A stretch of 64,000 nucleotides of DNA from Heloderma charlesbogerti (taxonomy: Eukaryota; Chordata; Lepidosauria; Squamata; Helodermatidae), in the NCBI GenBank assembly GCA_026122225.1, contig JANEZZ010000302.1, positions 372,001-436,000 on the forward strand, given 5' to 3'. Each line of letters starts with the position of its first letter. The stretch's first letter is position 1. Positions 22,578-31,624 of the stretch are shown in pieces. The translations under genes were made by a program, and so were the position numbers. The notes under the pieces are model-generated. The model did no database searches. It had not been told where the DNA came from and was given only the letters and a program-made list of their open reading frames with translations.

Positions 22578-23165
22578 CAGAAAGGGGCAACTAAAATGAT
22601 CAAGGGTCTGGAGCATCTCCCCTATGAGAGAAGGTTACAACAGCTGGGATTGTTGAGCTTGGAAAAAAAGAGGGTAATGGGAGACATGACAGATGTCTAC
22701 AGAATTATGCATGGTGTGGAGAATGTGGATAAGGAGACATTTTTCTCCCTCTCTCAAAGTACTAGAAACAGGGGTCATCCTATGAAGCTGATTGGTGGGA
22801 GATTCAGGACAGATAAAAGGAAGAATTTCTTCACACAGCGCATAGTTAAACTATGGAATTCACTACTACAGGATGTAGTGATGGCCACCAATTTGGATGG
22901 CTTTAAAAGGGGGTTGGACAAATTCATGGAGGAGAAGGCTATCGATGGCTACTAGTCTTGATGGCTATGTGCTATCTCCAGAACCAGAGGAAGTGAGCCT
23001 ATGTACACCAGTTTCTGGGAAACATGGGTGGGAGGTTGCTGCATTCATGCCCTGCTTGTGAGTTCCCAGTCAACAGCTGGTTGGCCACAGTATGAACAGA
23101 ATGCTGGGCTAAATGGGCCCTTGCTCTGGTCCAGCAGGGCTCTTCTTATGTTCTTATGTTCTTAC
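22578..23165 (+). mobile_element. CR1-type LINE 3' end with C-terminal coding sequence
   Basis: The plus strand is open for 119 codons (22596-22955) and encodes the C-terminal end of a CR1 LINE ORF2: LEHLPYERRLQQLGLLSLEK, RKNFFTQRIVKLWNSL and NLDGFKRGLDKF match the CR1 pattern (ER...LGL.SLEKRR..GD, RKNFFT.R....WN.LP, FK..LD). This region lies after the reverse-transcriptase domain, which is missing through 5' truncation. A stop follows, then a 3' UTR ending in TTCTTATG repeats, the form of the CR1 terminal 8-mer in this family. It is the most complete CR1 copy in the window. Confidence 0.85.
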
Positions 23166-23169
23166 ACAC

Positions 23170-23440
23170 CTCTGCTCAAGAATCAAACCAGCCTATCTTC
23201 TTGGGAGACCTCTCAAAAGCTTTTCTCTCAAGCCCCACTAGTTTTCAGTTGCTCTTCTTTCATTCAGAGGTCTCTCCGCAAAGGAAAGTTGAGCTTTAAG
23301 AGCCCCAGTATTCTTCTCCAGCTCTGATTAACACCCAAGCCAGAGGAAAATTGACAGCTTCCATCTCATCCTTCCCACTAACACTCCAATCCCATTAAAG
23401 ACTTACCAGCCAGTGGCAGTAGCAGCAGCGTGTATCAAGA
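23170..23440. other. no recognisable feature
   Basis: Unassigned non-coding sequence. A lone TAGGGATGTCTGTC at 23441 looks like the end of the TAGGGATG hAT family but is cut after 15 bp by the CR1 that follows. Confidence 0.4.
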
Positions 23441-23455
23441 TAGGGATGTCTGTCA

Positions 23456-23675
23456 AACATAAGAACATCAGAAGAGCCATGCTGGATCAGACCAAAGGTC
23501 CATCTAGTCCAGCATTCTGTTCACATAATGGTCAAGCAGCTGCCTGTGAGAAACCCACAAGCAGGACATGAGTGCAACAGCACCCTCCTACCCATGTTCC
23601 CCAGCAACTGGTGTACATAGGCATACTGCCTCTGATACTGCAGGTAGTAGTATTCATTGATGGCCTTATCCTCCA
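23456..23675 (-). mobile_element. CR1-type LINE 3' end, short
   Basis: Antisense 3' end: AACATAAGAACATCAGAAGA, TGGATCAGACCAAAGGTCCA, then the 3' UTR as far as TTGATGGCCTTATCCTCC. No coding part retained. Confidence 0.8.
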
Positions 23676-23847
23676 TCAACTGGAGGATAAGGCCTGGGAA
23701 AACAACCTAAATGTCAGATTGGCATGGAAAATAAGCAGAATTATTTCGAATTTCGGGTGGGGAATAACTTCTACTCATTGCCAAGCCAATCTGACATGGG
23801 GGGGGGGGTTGGGCTTGCCCTTTACTAATTGTTGTGGCCCTTTCCAC

Positions 23848-23893
23848 TTCCTTCCTTCCTTCCTTCCTTCCTTCCTTCCTTCCTTCCTTCCTT
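23848..23893. repeat. (CTTC)n microsatellite
   Basis: About 11 tandem TTCC units, directly after an imperfect inverted repeat (TGTCAGATTGGCATGG at 23712 with CCAAGCCAATCTGACAT near 23785). Confidence 0.9.
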
Positions 23894-23899
23894 TTGGTT

Positions 23900-24510
23900 G
23901 TACATTCCCCCATACAGATTTGAAATGTAGAATGTAAGCTCCTGGGGGGGCAGGGAGACATGTGTCTTGCTCATATAGCTCTGTAACACATCACATGCAT
24001 TTTGCCTGTGCCGTACAAGCCACCAACAATCGAAACGTCCTGTTTGTCTGTCCTCTTCAGCTTCTTCTTACAAAAGTCCTTCCCAGATTAAAAAAGAGAG
24101 AGAGAGAAGAGGCTCGAGTGTTGTCAGAAATTAAATCTGATTCTTCAATCTTTGGCTTCATTTTTATGAAGCGGCCATTAGAAATCTAAACAGGGTGGCA
24201 GTACCAGCGAGCCCAATCAGATCTTTGCTCTAGTCCTTTCTTTGTTGTTTGTGCCCTTCCCCATCTGTGGAAACCTATATTTAATCCCTAATTGTTTCTC
24301 AGTCATAGTTATTATGGCACTGCAAGGAGGATTTGCATTGCAAACGCCATGGGGTTTATTTTATTTTTATTTTATTTTATCTGGCCCACAGGGAGGTGTA
24401 AGCTTTCTGTCTGGTGTCCTTTAGCATCTGTCTCATTTCCATATTTTATAAGCTCTTGTCTCCAAGAAAGGGTGGGCCATTTTGCCCCTTCACTGGCCGC
24501 CAGCTAATAG
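23900..24510. other. no recognisable feature
   Basis: Unassigned non-coding sequence, with a TTTTA-rich stretch near 24357-24380. Confidence 0.5.
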
Positions 24511-24512
24511 CA

Positions 24513-25654
24513 TTTTCCACTGCATCATGGAGAAAGCAAGAGAATTCCAGAAAAACGTCTATTTCTGCTTTATTGACTACGCTAAAGCCTTTGATTGTGT
24601 GGATCACAACAAACTGTGGCAAATTCTGAAAGTGATGGGAGTACCAGACCACCTTACCTGTCTCCTGAGAAACCTGTACAAGGGTCAAGAAGCAACAGTA
24701 AGAACCAGAGATGGAACAACCGATTGGTTCAAAATTGGGAAAGGAGTACGACAAGGCTGCATATTGTCACCCTGCTTATTTAACTTATATGCAGAGTACA
24801 TCATGAGAAATGCCGGGTTGGATGAATCAGAGGTCGGAATTAAGATTGCTGGGAGAATTATCAACAACCTCCGATATGCAGACGATACCACCCTAATGGC
24901 AGAAAGCGAAGAGGATCTCAAGAGCCTCTTGTTGAGGGTGAAAGAGGAGAGTGCAAAAGCTGGTTTGAAACTCAACATTAAAAAAACGAAGATCATGGCA
25001 TCTGGCCCCATCACTTCCTGGCATATAGAAGGGGAAGAAATGGAAGCAGTGACAGATTTTACTTTCTTGGGCTCCAAGATCACCGCAGATGGTGACTGTA
25101 GCCATGAAATTAAAAGACGCTTGCTCCTTGGGAGGAAAGCTATGGCAAACCTAGACAGCATAGTAAGAAGCAGAGACATCACCTTGCCGACAAAGGTCTG
25201 TCTAATCAAAGCTATGGTTTTCCCAGTAGTAATGTATGGCTGTGAGAGCTGGACTATAAGGAAGGCTGAGCGCCAAAGAATTGATGCTTTCGAACTGTGG
25301 TGTTGGAGAAGACTCTTACGAGTCCCCTGGACTGCAAGGAGGTCAAATCTGTCCATCCTAAAGGAAATCAACCCTGAGTGCTCATTGGAAGGACAGATAC
25401 TGAAGCTGAAGCTCCAATATTTTGGCCACCTAATGAGAAGCGAAAACTCCCTGGAAAAGACCCTGATGCTGGGAAAGACTGAAAGCAAAAGGAGAAGGGG
25501 ACGGCAGAGGATGAGATGGCTAGATAGCATCACGGATGCAATGAATATGAACTTGAGCACGCTCCGGGAGAGAGCGCAGGACAGGAAGGCCTGGTGTGCT
25601 ATGGTCCATGGGGTCACGAAGAGTCGGACATGACTGAACGACTGAACAACAACT
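24513..25654 (+). mobile_element. RTE-clade BovB LINE, 5' truncated, open RT frame
   Basis: This is a BovB retrotransposon copy cut at its 5' side inside the reverse transcriptase. It includes the 3' part of the single ORF and the short 3' UTR ending ACATGACTGAACGACTGAAC and AACAACAACTA. BovB inserts by target-primed reverse transcription using an APE-type endonuclease, missing here. The two other BovB copies in the window are both on the minus strand. Its intact frame and low divergence suggest a fairly recent insertion. Confidence 0.93.
24527..25633 (+). CDS. BovB reverse transcriptase, C-terminal 368 residues, uninterrupted
   Basis: The frame shown starts at a Met that aligns with an internal Met of the full protein, so it is a fragment and not a natural start; an open extension reaches 24482 in unrelated sequence. 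Visible motifs: YFCFIDYAKAFDCVD near residues 11-25, with the first catalytic Asp; VRQGCILSPCLFNLY near 82-96; and LRYADDTTLMAE near 121-132, with the YADD catalytic box. Next comes the RTE thumb/connector region (SWTIRKAERQRIDAFELWCW, then LLRVPWTARR) and the characteristic BovB ending HGVTKSRT before TGA. No stop or frameshift is present, unlike the minus-strand copies. The endonuclease and RT finger domains (about 600 residues) are absent, so the piece cannot act alone. Family assignment is firm; activity is not implied. Confidence 0.9.
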   Translation: MEKAREFQKNVYFCFIDYAKAFDCVDHNKLWQILKVMGVPDHLTCLLRNLYKGQEATVRTRDGTTDWFKIGKGVRQGCILSPCLFNLYAEYIMRNAGLDESEVGIKIAGRIINNLRYADDTTLMAESEEDLKSLLLRVKEESAKAGLKLNIKKTKIMASGPITSWHIEGEEMEAVTDFTFLGSKITADGDCSHEIKRRLLLGRKAMANLDSIVRSRDITLPTKVCLIKAMVFPVVMYGCESWTIRKAERQRIDAFELWCWRRLLRVPWTARRSNLSILKEINPECSLEGQILKLKLQYFGHLMRSENSLEKTLMLGKTESKRRRGRQRMRWLDSITDAMNMNLSTLRERAQDRKAWCAMVHGVTKSRT

Positions 25655-25659
25655 ACAGA

Positions 25660-25940
25660 CACTTCAGTAATACAAGCTTCAAACAGGGCAATGAAATCAT
25701 TTGGCCAGCCAGTTGCTAAGGCAGGTCAATTCTTATCAATGAAATGTAGCCTGAAATGATGGTCCACATTTCTCTTTCATTTAGAAGAATCACCATCTCT
25801 CTGACATTTGGCAAGATCTACAGAAGCACGGTGAGAGACAAAACAAGTGGCTTATGGGCAGGAATGTGCAAAACCTTTTTCCATTTCTACTCTCAGATAT
25901 TTCTTGCCTTGCCAAAATTGTAGCATCCTACATTCCCGAC
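25660..25940. other. no recognisable feature
   Basis: Unassigned short spacer between the BovB and a CR1 3' end. Confidence 0.5.
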
Positions 25941-25941
25941 A

Positions 25942-26220
25942 TATAAGAACATGAAAGCATAAGAACATAAGGAGAGCCCTGCTTGATCAGACCAAGGGTC
26001 CATCTAGTCCAGCATTCTTCCACACAGTGTCCAGCCAGCTGTTGACAGGGAAACTCACAAGCAGGACATGAGCACAACAGCACCCTCCCGCCCATGTTTC
26101 CCAGCAACTGGTGTACATAGGCTCACTGCCTCTGGTACTGGAGGTGGCACATAGCCATCAGGACCGGTAGCCATTGATAGCCTTATCTTCAAGGAATTTG
26201 TCTAATCCCCTTTTAAAGCC
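25942..26220 (-). mobile_element. CR1-type LINE 3' end
   Basis: Antisense copy with TAAGAACATG and AAGCATAAGAACATAAGG (terminal 8-mer units), the standard 3' UTR, and a short piece of coding end (GAATTTGTCTAATCCCCTTT). Truncated in the coding part. Confidence 0.82.
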
Positions 26221-26225
26221 AATAC

Positions 26226-26388
26226 AGAGGTGCCAGTTTAGAAATAATTATTATAATTTAAATAGAAATACAGTACATCTCACTGTAGTATGGAATACTC
26301 TGACCAGGTAAGCTGTGAGCCTTGTTCAGTCAGTCTGCTGTCCAGTTGCTAAGTGTTGATGGACAACTTCAAGGCTCTTTTGCTCTTA
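26226..26388 (-). repeat. unnamed interspersed repeat, partial inverted copy 3 of 3
   Basis: Its reverse complement matches the later part of 13868 and 19125: TCCATCAACACTTAGCAACT and ATTTCTATTTAAATTATAAT-like phrases in the same order. It sits between two CR1 3' ends, as if the repeat and the CR1 pieces formed a composite. Confidence 0.6.
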
Positions 26389-26440
26389 AGAATATAAGAA
26401 CATAAGAAGAGCCATGCTAGATCAGGTCAAGGGTCCATCT
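26389..26440 (-). mobile_element. CR1-type LINE 3' end, stub
   Basis: Only about 50 bp of the CR1 3' end (ATAAGAACATAAGAAGAGCC up to GGGTCCATCT) before the hAT element cuts it. The next CR1 piece at 26803 starts again from the terminal repeats, so the two are separate copies and not one split element. Confidence 0.7.
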
Positions 26441-26793
26441 TAGGGATGTCGGAGAATTTCTCCACGAATCTCCGGGAGGCCGAATGCCAACGCATTTGGC
26501 CCCCCGAAATTGGTGGGGAAACTCTCCGACACCCCCCGTCCCCCCCCCCGGATGGGACTTACCTCGTGCGAATGTCCCTCGCAGTGGCGGGTCCCAGCGG
26601 CAGTTCGGCGGTGGGGCAGCGGCGGCGGTGGCCAGTCTTCCAACTGGCTGCCGCCGCCGCCATTTCCAAGTAAAGTAAAAACAAACAAAAGTGATAGGCG
26701 GGGCACTCCCCCCCGGCCAGAATTTCGGTGGGGAGGGGCGGGGCGCCTCCCCACCTGCCAAGAATTTCGGGGGGAGAAACGGAGCGCCTCCCA
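26441..26793. mobile_element. chained-palindrome hAT-like element, hairpins deleted and right end lost
   Basis: The left end TAGGGATGTCGGAGAATTTC with the inner inverted repeat GCCGAATGCCAACGCATTTGGC is type A of the family. A splice-donor sequence on the minus strand (ACGAG|GTAAGTCC) lies near 26557-26566, and a minus-strand ATGGCGGCGGCGGCAGCC near 26668. After GTGATAGGC, the first half of a hairpin, the sequence jumps directly to the type B arm (GGGGAGGGGCGGGGCGCCTC). All hairpins are therefore missing. The B terminus and TSD are absent. Confidence 0.8.
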
Positions 26794-26802
26794 AGTACTG
26801 AA

Positions 26803-27036
26803 TGTAAGAACATAAAAGAGCTGTGCTGGATCAGACCAAAGGTCCATCTAGTCCAGTGTTCTGTTCATACAGTGGCTGACCAGCTGCCCACAGGAAACCT
26901 ACAAGTAGGACATGAATGCAACAGCACCCTCCTGCCCGTGTTCCCCAGCATCTGATGTACAAAGGAATACTGCCTCTGATACTGGGGATAGCATAGAGCC
27001 ATCAGAACTAGTAGCCATCAACAGCCTTCTCCTCCA
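26803..27036 (-). mobile_element. CR1-type LINE 3' end, abutting BovB
   Basis: Antisense 3' UTR from TGTAAGAACATAAAAGAGC to CAACAGCCTTCTCCTCCAG, where the BovB 3' end follows with no gap. The CR1 coding part does not reappear beyond the BovB, so either CR1 ended here or the junction lost sequence. Confidence 0.8.
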
Positions 27037-27430
27037 GTTGTTGTTGGTGTTCAGTCGTTCAGTCATGTCCAACTCTTTGTGACCCCACCCCATGGACCAT
27101 AGCACGCCAGGCCTTCCTGTCCTGTGCTCTCTCCTGGAGTGTGCTCAAGTCCATATTCATTGCATCGGTGATGCTATCTAGCCATCTCATCCTCTGCCAT
27201 CCCCTTCTCCTTTTGCCTTCAATCTTTCCCAGCATCAGGGTCTTTTCCTTTTCCAGGGAATTTTCTCTTCACATTAGGTGGCCAAAATATTTGAGCTTCA
27301 GCTTCAGTATCTGTCCTTCCAATGAGCACTCAGGGTTGATCTCCTTTAGGATTGACTGATTTGACCTCCTTGCAGTCCAGGGGACTCGTAAGAGTCTTCT
27401 CCAGTACCACAGTTCGAAAGCATCAGTTCC

Positions 27431-27958
27431 TCAGTGCTCAGCCTTCCTTATAGTCCAGCTCTCACAGCCATACATTACTACTGGGAAAACCATAGCTTTG
27501 ATTAGATGGACCTTTGTCGGCAAGGTGATGTCTCTGCTTCTTACTATGCTGTCTAGGTTTGCCATAGCTTTCCTCCCAAGGAGCAAGCGTCTTTTAATTT
27601 CATGGCTACATTCACCGTCTGCAGTGATCTTGGAGCCCAAGAAAATAAAATCTGTCACTGCTTCCATTTCTTCCCCTTCTATATGCCAGGAAGTGATGGG
27701 GCCAGATGCCATGATCTCAGTTTTTTTAATGTTGAGTTTCAAACCAGCTTTTGCACTCTCCCCTTTCACCCTCAACAAGAGGCTCTTTAGATCCTCTTCG
27801 CTTTCTGCCATTAGGGTGGCATCATCTGCGTATCTGAGGTTGTTGATAATTCTCCCGGCAATCTTAATTCCGACCTGTGATTCATCCAACCTGGCGTTTC
27901 TCAGGATGTACTCTGCATATAAGTTAAATAAGCAGGGCGACAATATGCAGCCTTGTCA
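27431..27958 (-). pseudogene. BovB RT, palm/thumb fragment bounded by stops
   Basis: Minus-strand reading, following the frame of the intact copy at 24527. It contains SPCLFNLYAEYI, LRYADDATLMAES (YADD box) and the thumb text MANLDSIVRSRDITLPTKV. A TGA at 27956-27958 replaces the Arg codon of VRQGC, a C-to-T change at a CpG (CGA to TGA) as expected of methylation decay. A second stop ends the fragment after IRKAEH, where the intact copy has IRKAERQRID. Confidence 0.88.
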
Positions 27959-28180
27959 TACTCCTTTCCCAATTTTGAACCAATCAGTTGTTCCATGTCC
28001 GGTTCTTACTGTTGCTTCTTGGCCCTCGTACAGGTTTCTCAGGAGACAGGTAAGGTGTTCTGGTACTCCCATCTCTTTAAGAATTTGCCACAGTTTGTTG
28101 TAATCCACACAATCAAAGGCTTTAGCGTAGTCAATGAAGCAGAAATAGACATTTTTCTGGAATTCTCTTGCTTTCTCCAT
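27956..28180 (-). pseudogene. BovB RT, palm fragment with first catalytic Asp
   Basis: Contains MEKAREFQKNVYFCFIDYAK and the AFD that carries the first catalytic Asp, then LWQILKEMGVPEHLTCLL and the TTDWFKIGKGV that precedes the premature stop. It overlaps the same text in the plus-strand BovB with few differences. Confidence 0.88.
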
Positions 28181-28250
28181 GATCCAGTGATTGTTGGCGA
28201 TTTGATCTCTAGTTCCTCTGCCTCTTCAAAACCCAGATTGTACTTCCAGT

Positions 28251-29084
28251 TCACATGCTGCTGAAGCCTAGCTTGTAGGATTTGGAGCATAACCTTGCTG
28301 GCATGTGAAATGAGCGCAATTGTATGGTAGTTGAACACTCTTTGGTGTTGCCCTTCTTTGGAATTGGAATGTAAACTGACCTTTTCCAGTCTTGTGGCCA
28401 TTGTTGAGTGTTCCAAATTTGTTGGCATATTGAGTGCAGCACTTTAACACCATCATCTTTTAGGATCTTAAATAGCTCAGCTGGAATACTGTTATCTCTG
28501 CCAGCTTTGTTGTTAGTAATGCTTCCTAAGGCCCACTTGACTTCACTCTCTAGGATGTCCGGCTCAAGTTCAGTGACCACACTATCATGGCTATCAGGGA
28601 TATTCAGATCTTTCCTGTATAGTTCTTCTGTGTATTCTTGCCACCTCTTCTTAACCTCATCTGCTTCTGTTAGGTCCCTGCCTTCTTTGTCCTTTATCAT
28701 GCCCATCTTTGCACACAACGTTCCCTTGAGATCTCCGATTTTCTTGAAGAGATCTCTAGTCTTTCCCATTCTATTGTTTTCCTTGATTTCTTTGCATTGT
28801 TCATTTAAGAAGGCCTTCTTGTCTCTCCTTGCTATTCTCTGGAACTCTGCATTCAGTTGGGTATATCTTCCCCTTTCTCCCTTGCTTTTCACTTCCTTTC
28901 TTTCCTCAGCTACTTGTAAAGCCTCATCAGACAGCCACTTGGCTTTCTTGCATTTCTTTTTCTTGGGGATGGATTGAGTTGCTGCCTCCTGAACAATGTT
29001 ACGGACCTCCGTGCATAGTTCCTCAGGCACTCTGTCTATCAGGTCTAATCCCTTAAATCTATTCCTCACCTCCACTGTATTCAT
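28251..29084 (-). pseudogene. BovB linker and RT fingers, open for 277 codons
   Basis: Encodes the region between endonuclease and RT palm. A basic helix-rich stretch (KKKKCKKAKWLSDEALQVAE) is followed by the RT finger block with GSITNNKAGRDNSIPAELFK, matching the RTE pattern N.KA.G.D.IP.E..K, then WKRSVYIPIPKKGN, the conserved I..PKKG. The frame goes off at about residue 255, where ECSTTIQLRSF departs from the usual NYRTIALI; a frameshift near 28325 moves the correct reading into another frame. Confidence 0.85.
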
Positions 29085-29591
29085 AAGGGATATGATTTAG
29101 TTCATACCTGAATGGTTTAGTGGTTTTCCCTACATTCTTCAATTTAAGCTGAAATTTTGCAACAAGAAGCTCATGATTTGAGCCACAGTCAGCTCCAGGT
29201 CTTGTTTTTACTGACTGTATAGAGCTTCTCCATCTTTGGCTGCAAAGGACATAATCAATCTGATTTCGATATTGTCCATCTGGTGATGTCTATGTGTAGA
29301 GTCGCCTCTTGTGCTGTGTTGCTATGATCAGCATGTTCTCTTGGCAAAACTCTATTAGCCTTTGTCCTGCTTCATTTTGTACACCAAGGCCATGCTTGCC
29401 TGTTATCCCGGTGATTTCTTGACTTCCTACTTTAGTATTCCAATGCCCTATGATGAAAAGGACATTTTTTTTGGTGTTAGTTCTAGAAGGTGTTGTAGGT
29501 CTTCATAGAACTGATCAAGCTCAGCTTCTTCGGCCTCAGTGGTTGGGGCATAGACTTGAATTACTGTGATGTTGAATGGTTTGCCTTGGAT

Positions 29592-30179
29592 TCATACTGA
29601 GATCATTCTATCATTTTTGAGATTGTACCCTAGTACTGCTTTTCCCACCCTCTTGTTGACTATGAGTGCTACTCCATTTCTTCTAAGGGATTCTTGCCCA
29701 CAGTAGTAGATATAATGGTCACCTGAATTAAATTCGCCCATGCTTGTCCATTTTAGTTTGCTGATTCCCAAGATGTCGATGTTCAATCTTGCCATGTCAT
29801 GTTTGACCACCTCCAGCTTACCTTGATTCATTGATCTTACATTGCAGGTTCTTAAACATATTTGTTCTTTACAGCATCGGACTTTCTTTTCACCACCAGA
29901 CACATCCACAGCAGGGTGTCCTTTCGGCTTTGGCCCAGCTGCTTCGCTCTTTCTGGCACTACTTGGAAATTCCCTCTGCTCTTCCCCAGTAGTATATTGG
30001 ACACCTTCCGACCTGAGGGGCTCATCTTCCGGCGTCATATCTTTTAGCCTTGTGATATGTTCCATGGGGTTGTCTTGGCAAGAATACTTGAGTGGGTTGC
30101 CATTTCCTTCTCCAGTGGACCGCATTTTGTCAGAACTCTCCACCATGACCTGTCCTCCTTGGGTGGCCCTGCACAACAT
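29592..30179 (-). pseudogene. BovB leader and APE endonuclease N-terminus
   Basis: The open frame runs through a basic leader and into the endonuclease: LRTCNVRSMNQGKLEVVKHD has the conserved Asn of APE-type nucleases, followed by DILGISKLKW. At the place where the family has the metal-binding Glu (ISELKW in my recollection of BovB) this copy shows Lys, so the endonuclease would be inactive even without the downstream stops. The remaining endonuclease (29090-29590) is broken in all frames. Confidence 0.82.
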
Positions 30180-30245
30180 AGCTTATGGCTTCACTGAGTT
30201 ATGCAAGCCCCTTCGCCACAACAAGGCAGTGATCCACAGGCTATT

Positions 30246-31055
30246 GTTGCAAAGGTACATGGTACGGTTTTTGCACTTTACAGATCATAGGTGGAATAGG
30301 CTTAATGGTGCATCATGTTCCATCCTCAAAAGGCATTCTAAATATGCTTAGAATATTTCTAAGCAGCAGATGCAGTATATAGATCTAGGTCATTGCCACA
30401 CTTTGCATGTACAGTTATGCCTGCATGGACAGTGTCTGCTTCCCCATCCCCACCCCTACCACACAGATCCAGAGATACTATTTGGAAAACTGTCACCCAT
30501 TTGGGATGCTGATGATGCACAAAAGTGAATGTGAGGTTTTCAAATTATAACCTAAAAGTAGTGGATAGGACTTACGGCATCACTATGCACAGAATGCTCT
30601 TGCACTGAGGTGCATCACACACAAAGTTCCCAGAGTTATGCCTTGATACACAATTGGAAATAAAAGCAGCATTTCCCCACACATGTGTCCCCCCCTCCAA
30701 GGTCTATTGAGTGGTTTTGGGTATGCATTTGCAGCTATGCACCGCCTGGAACCTGCCACCTATGTTCCCTTAAGCTGTCATGAGGATTCTCAGAAAGTAG
30801 CATGGGATCAACGCCTAATGGGTCCACATGCTCTTAACCATTCTGAGACCCTCCCCAATTGCTAGTGCAATGCCTATTTTGCATTAATATGCTGCAAGGT
30901 GGGGCACCGATTCTCATCTCAGGCTTCTATGTGTTCATTCACTTGAAGCTTGATAGATTTCTGTCAAGGCAGACAGCAATGCCCTTCTTAGGATGCATTT
31001 CTCTCTGAACTAGGTCTTTCATGATTTCATCCCCTCTCTTTCCAATGTTCAGGCT
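30246..31055. other. no recognisable feature
   Basis: Unassigned non-coding sequence beyond the BovB 5' end. Confidence 0.5.
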
Positions 31056-31060
31056 ATGGG

Positions 31061-31507
31061 TTAAATCCAGTGTTTGTCCTACTTAGAGTAAGCCCAACAA
31101 GGTGCCTGACCCCTCCCACTCAAACACACACGCACGCACGCACGCACACACATACACAAACACACACACTTCTTTACTGGCAGGTGGGATTGTTGTGAAA
31201 TAGCTTTCTGTTGATGCTAAAAACTGTGGCTTCAAAGGAGATGTTTAGTGTGTTGGAGCTCAGGCCTCACCTCTGCCTTGTAATCAGTCTTTTGGACAGG
31301 TTACTTGTGCTTTGCCACACCTCCTGTGACAGCCATTTTGTGGTGGCAACCAGGATAGTTTCTCAAATTGCCAAATGCACCCATGGCCCCAAAAGGTTGC
31401 CTACCTCTGGAGTAAACTCACTGAAATGAATGGGACTTCAGTTAGACATGGCTAAATTAAGTCCCATTCATTTCAATGAGTCTGCTCAGAGTAGGACTAA
31501 CATTGGA
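31061..31507. mobile_element. palindromic MITE of the 51590 type, split by an insertion
   Basis: The left arm GGTTAAATCCAGTGTTTGTC and CTACTTAGAGTAA lies at 31067-31092. The rest (ACTGAAATGAATGGGACTTC, then CAGAGTAGGACTAACATTGG and ATTAACC) follows from 31406. The word GAGTAA stands at both breakpoints, so the sequence between is an insertion with a 6-bp TSD. Confidence 0.7.
31093..31399. mobile_element. unidentified insertion with 6-bp TSD GAGTAA
   Basis: About 310 bp inserted in the palindromic MITE. It includes a (CA/CG)n run at 31116-31170 and text such as GTTGCCTACCTCTG at its right end. No terminal inverted repeats or tail could be identified, so its class is open. Confidence 0.5.
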
Positions 31508-31519
31508 ATTAACCCTATG

Positions 31520-31621
31520 AGGACACAATCCTATGCATGTTTAGAAGGAAAGAGTCCTACAACTCCTAGCATCCCCCAGCCAGCATGTTTCTGTCTAAAC
31601 ATGCATAGGATTGCACCCTGA
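31520..31621. mobile_element. palindromic MITE of the 36637 type
   Basis: The inverted arms ACAATCCTATGCATGTTTAG and CTAAACATGCATAGGATTGC enclose GAGTCCTACAACTCCTAGCA. It follows the previous palindrome with about 10 bp between. No coding. Confidence 0.75.
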
Positions 31622-31624
31622 GTG

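Larger units (their letters stand above)
27037..30240 (-). mobile_element. near full-length RTE BovB LINE, inactivated
   Basis: About 3.2 kb, close to the usual BovB length, running from the 3' end (antisense of GACTGAACGACTGAACACCA) to 5' sequence that includes the BovB leader (antisense CACCATGACCTGTCC and AACTCAGTGAAGCCATAAGC). Minus-strand order: leader, APE endonuclease, linker, reverse transcriptase, short 3' UTR. The frame is broken at several places (see the CDS fragments). The copy at 24513 would match its RT half, but in the opposite orientation. It is the only copy here that retains the endonuclease. Confidence 0.93.

Noticed and set aside
22596..22955. 119-codon frame as a host gene
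   Set aside because: Its text is the CR1 ORF2 C-terminus and recurs in other CR1 copies in the window.
23441..23455. Lone TAGGGATGTCTGTC as a hAT element
   Set aside because: Only 15 bp before a CR1 end; no second terminus or TSD, so not called as an element.
24685..25662. Open frame of 325 codons on the minus strand
   Set aside because: It is the exact antisense of the BovB RT frame and has no domain character; the plus-strand frame carries the RT motifs.
26417..26847. Several overlapping Pro/Gly/Arg-rich open frames on both strands
   Set aside because: They follow from the GC-rich, stop-poor arms of the hAT-like element and have no domain signature.
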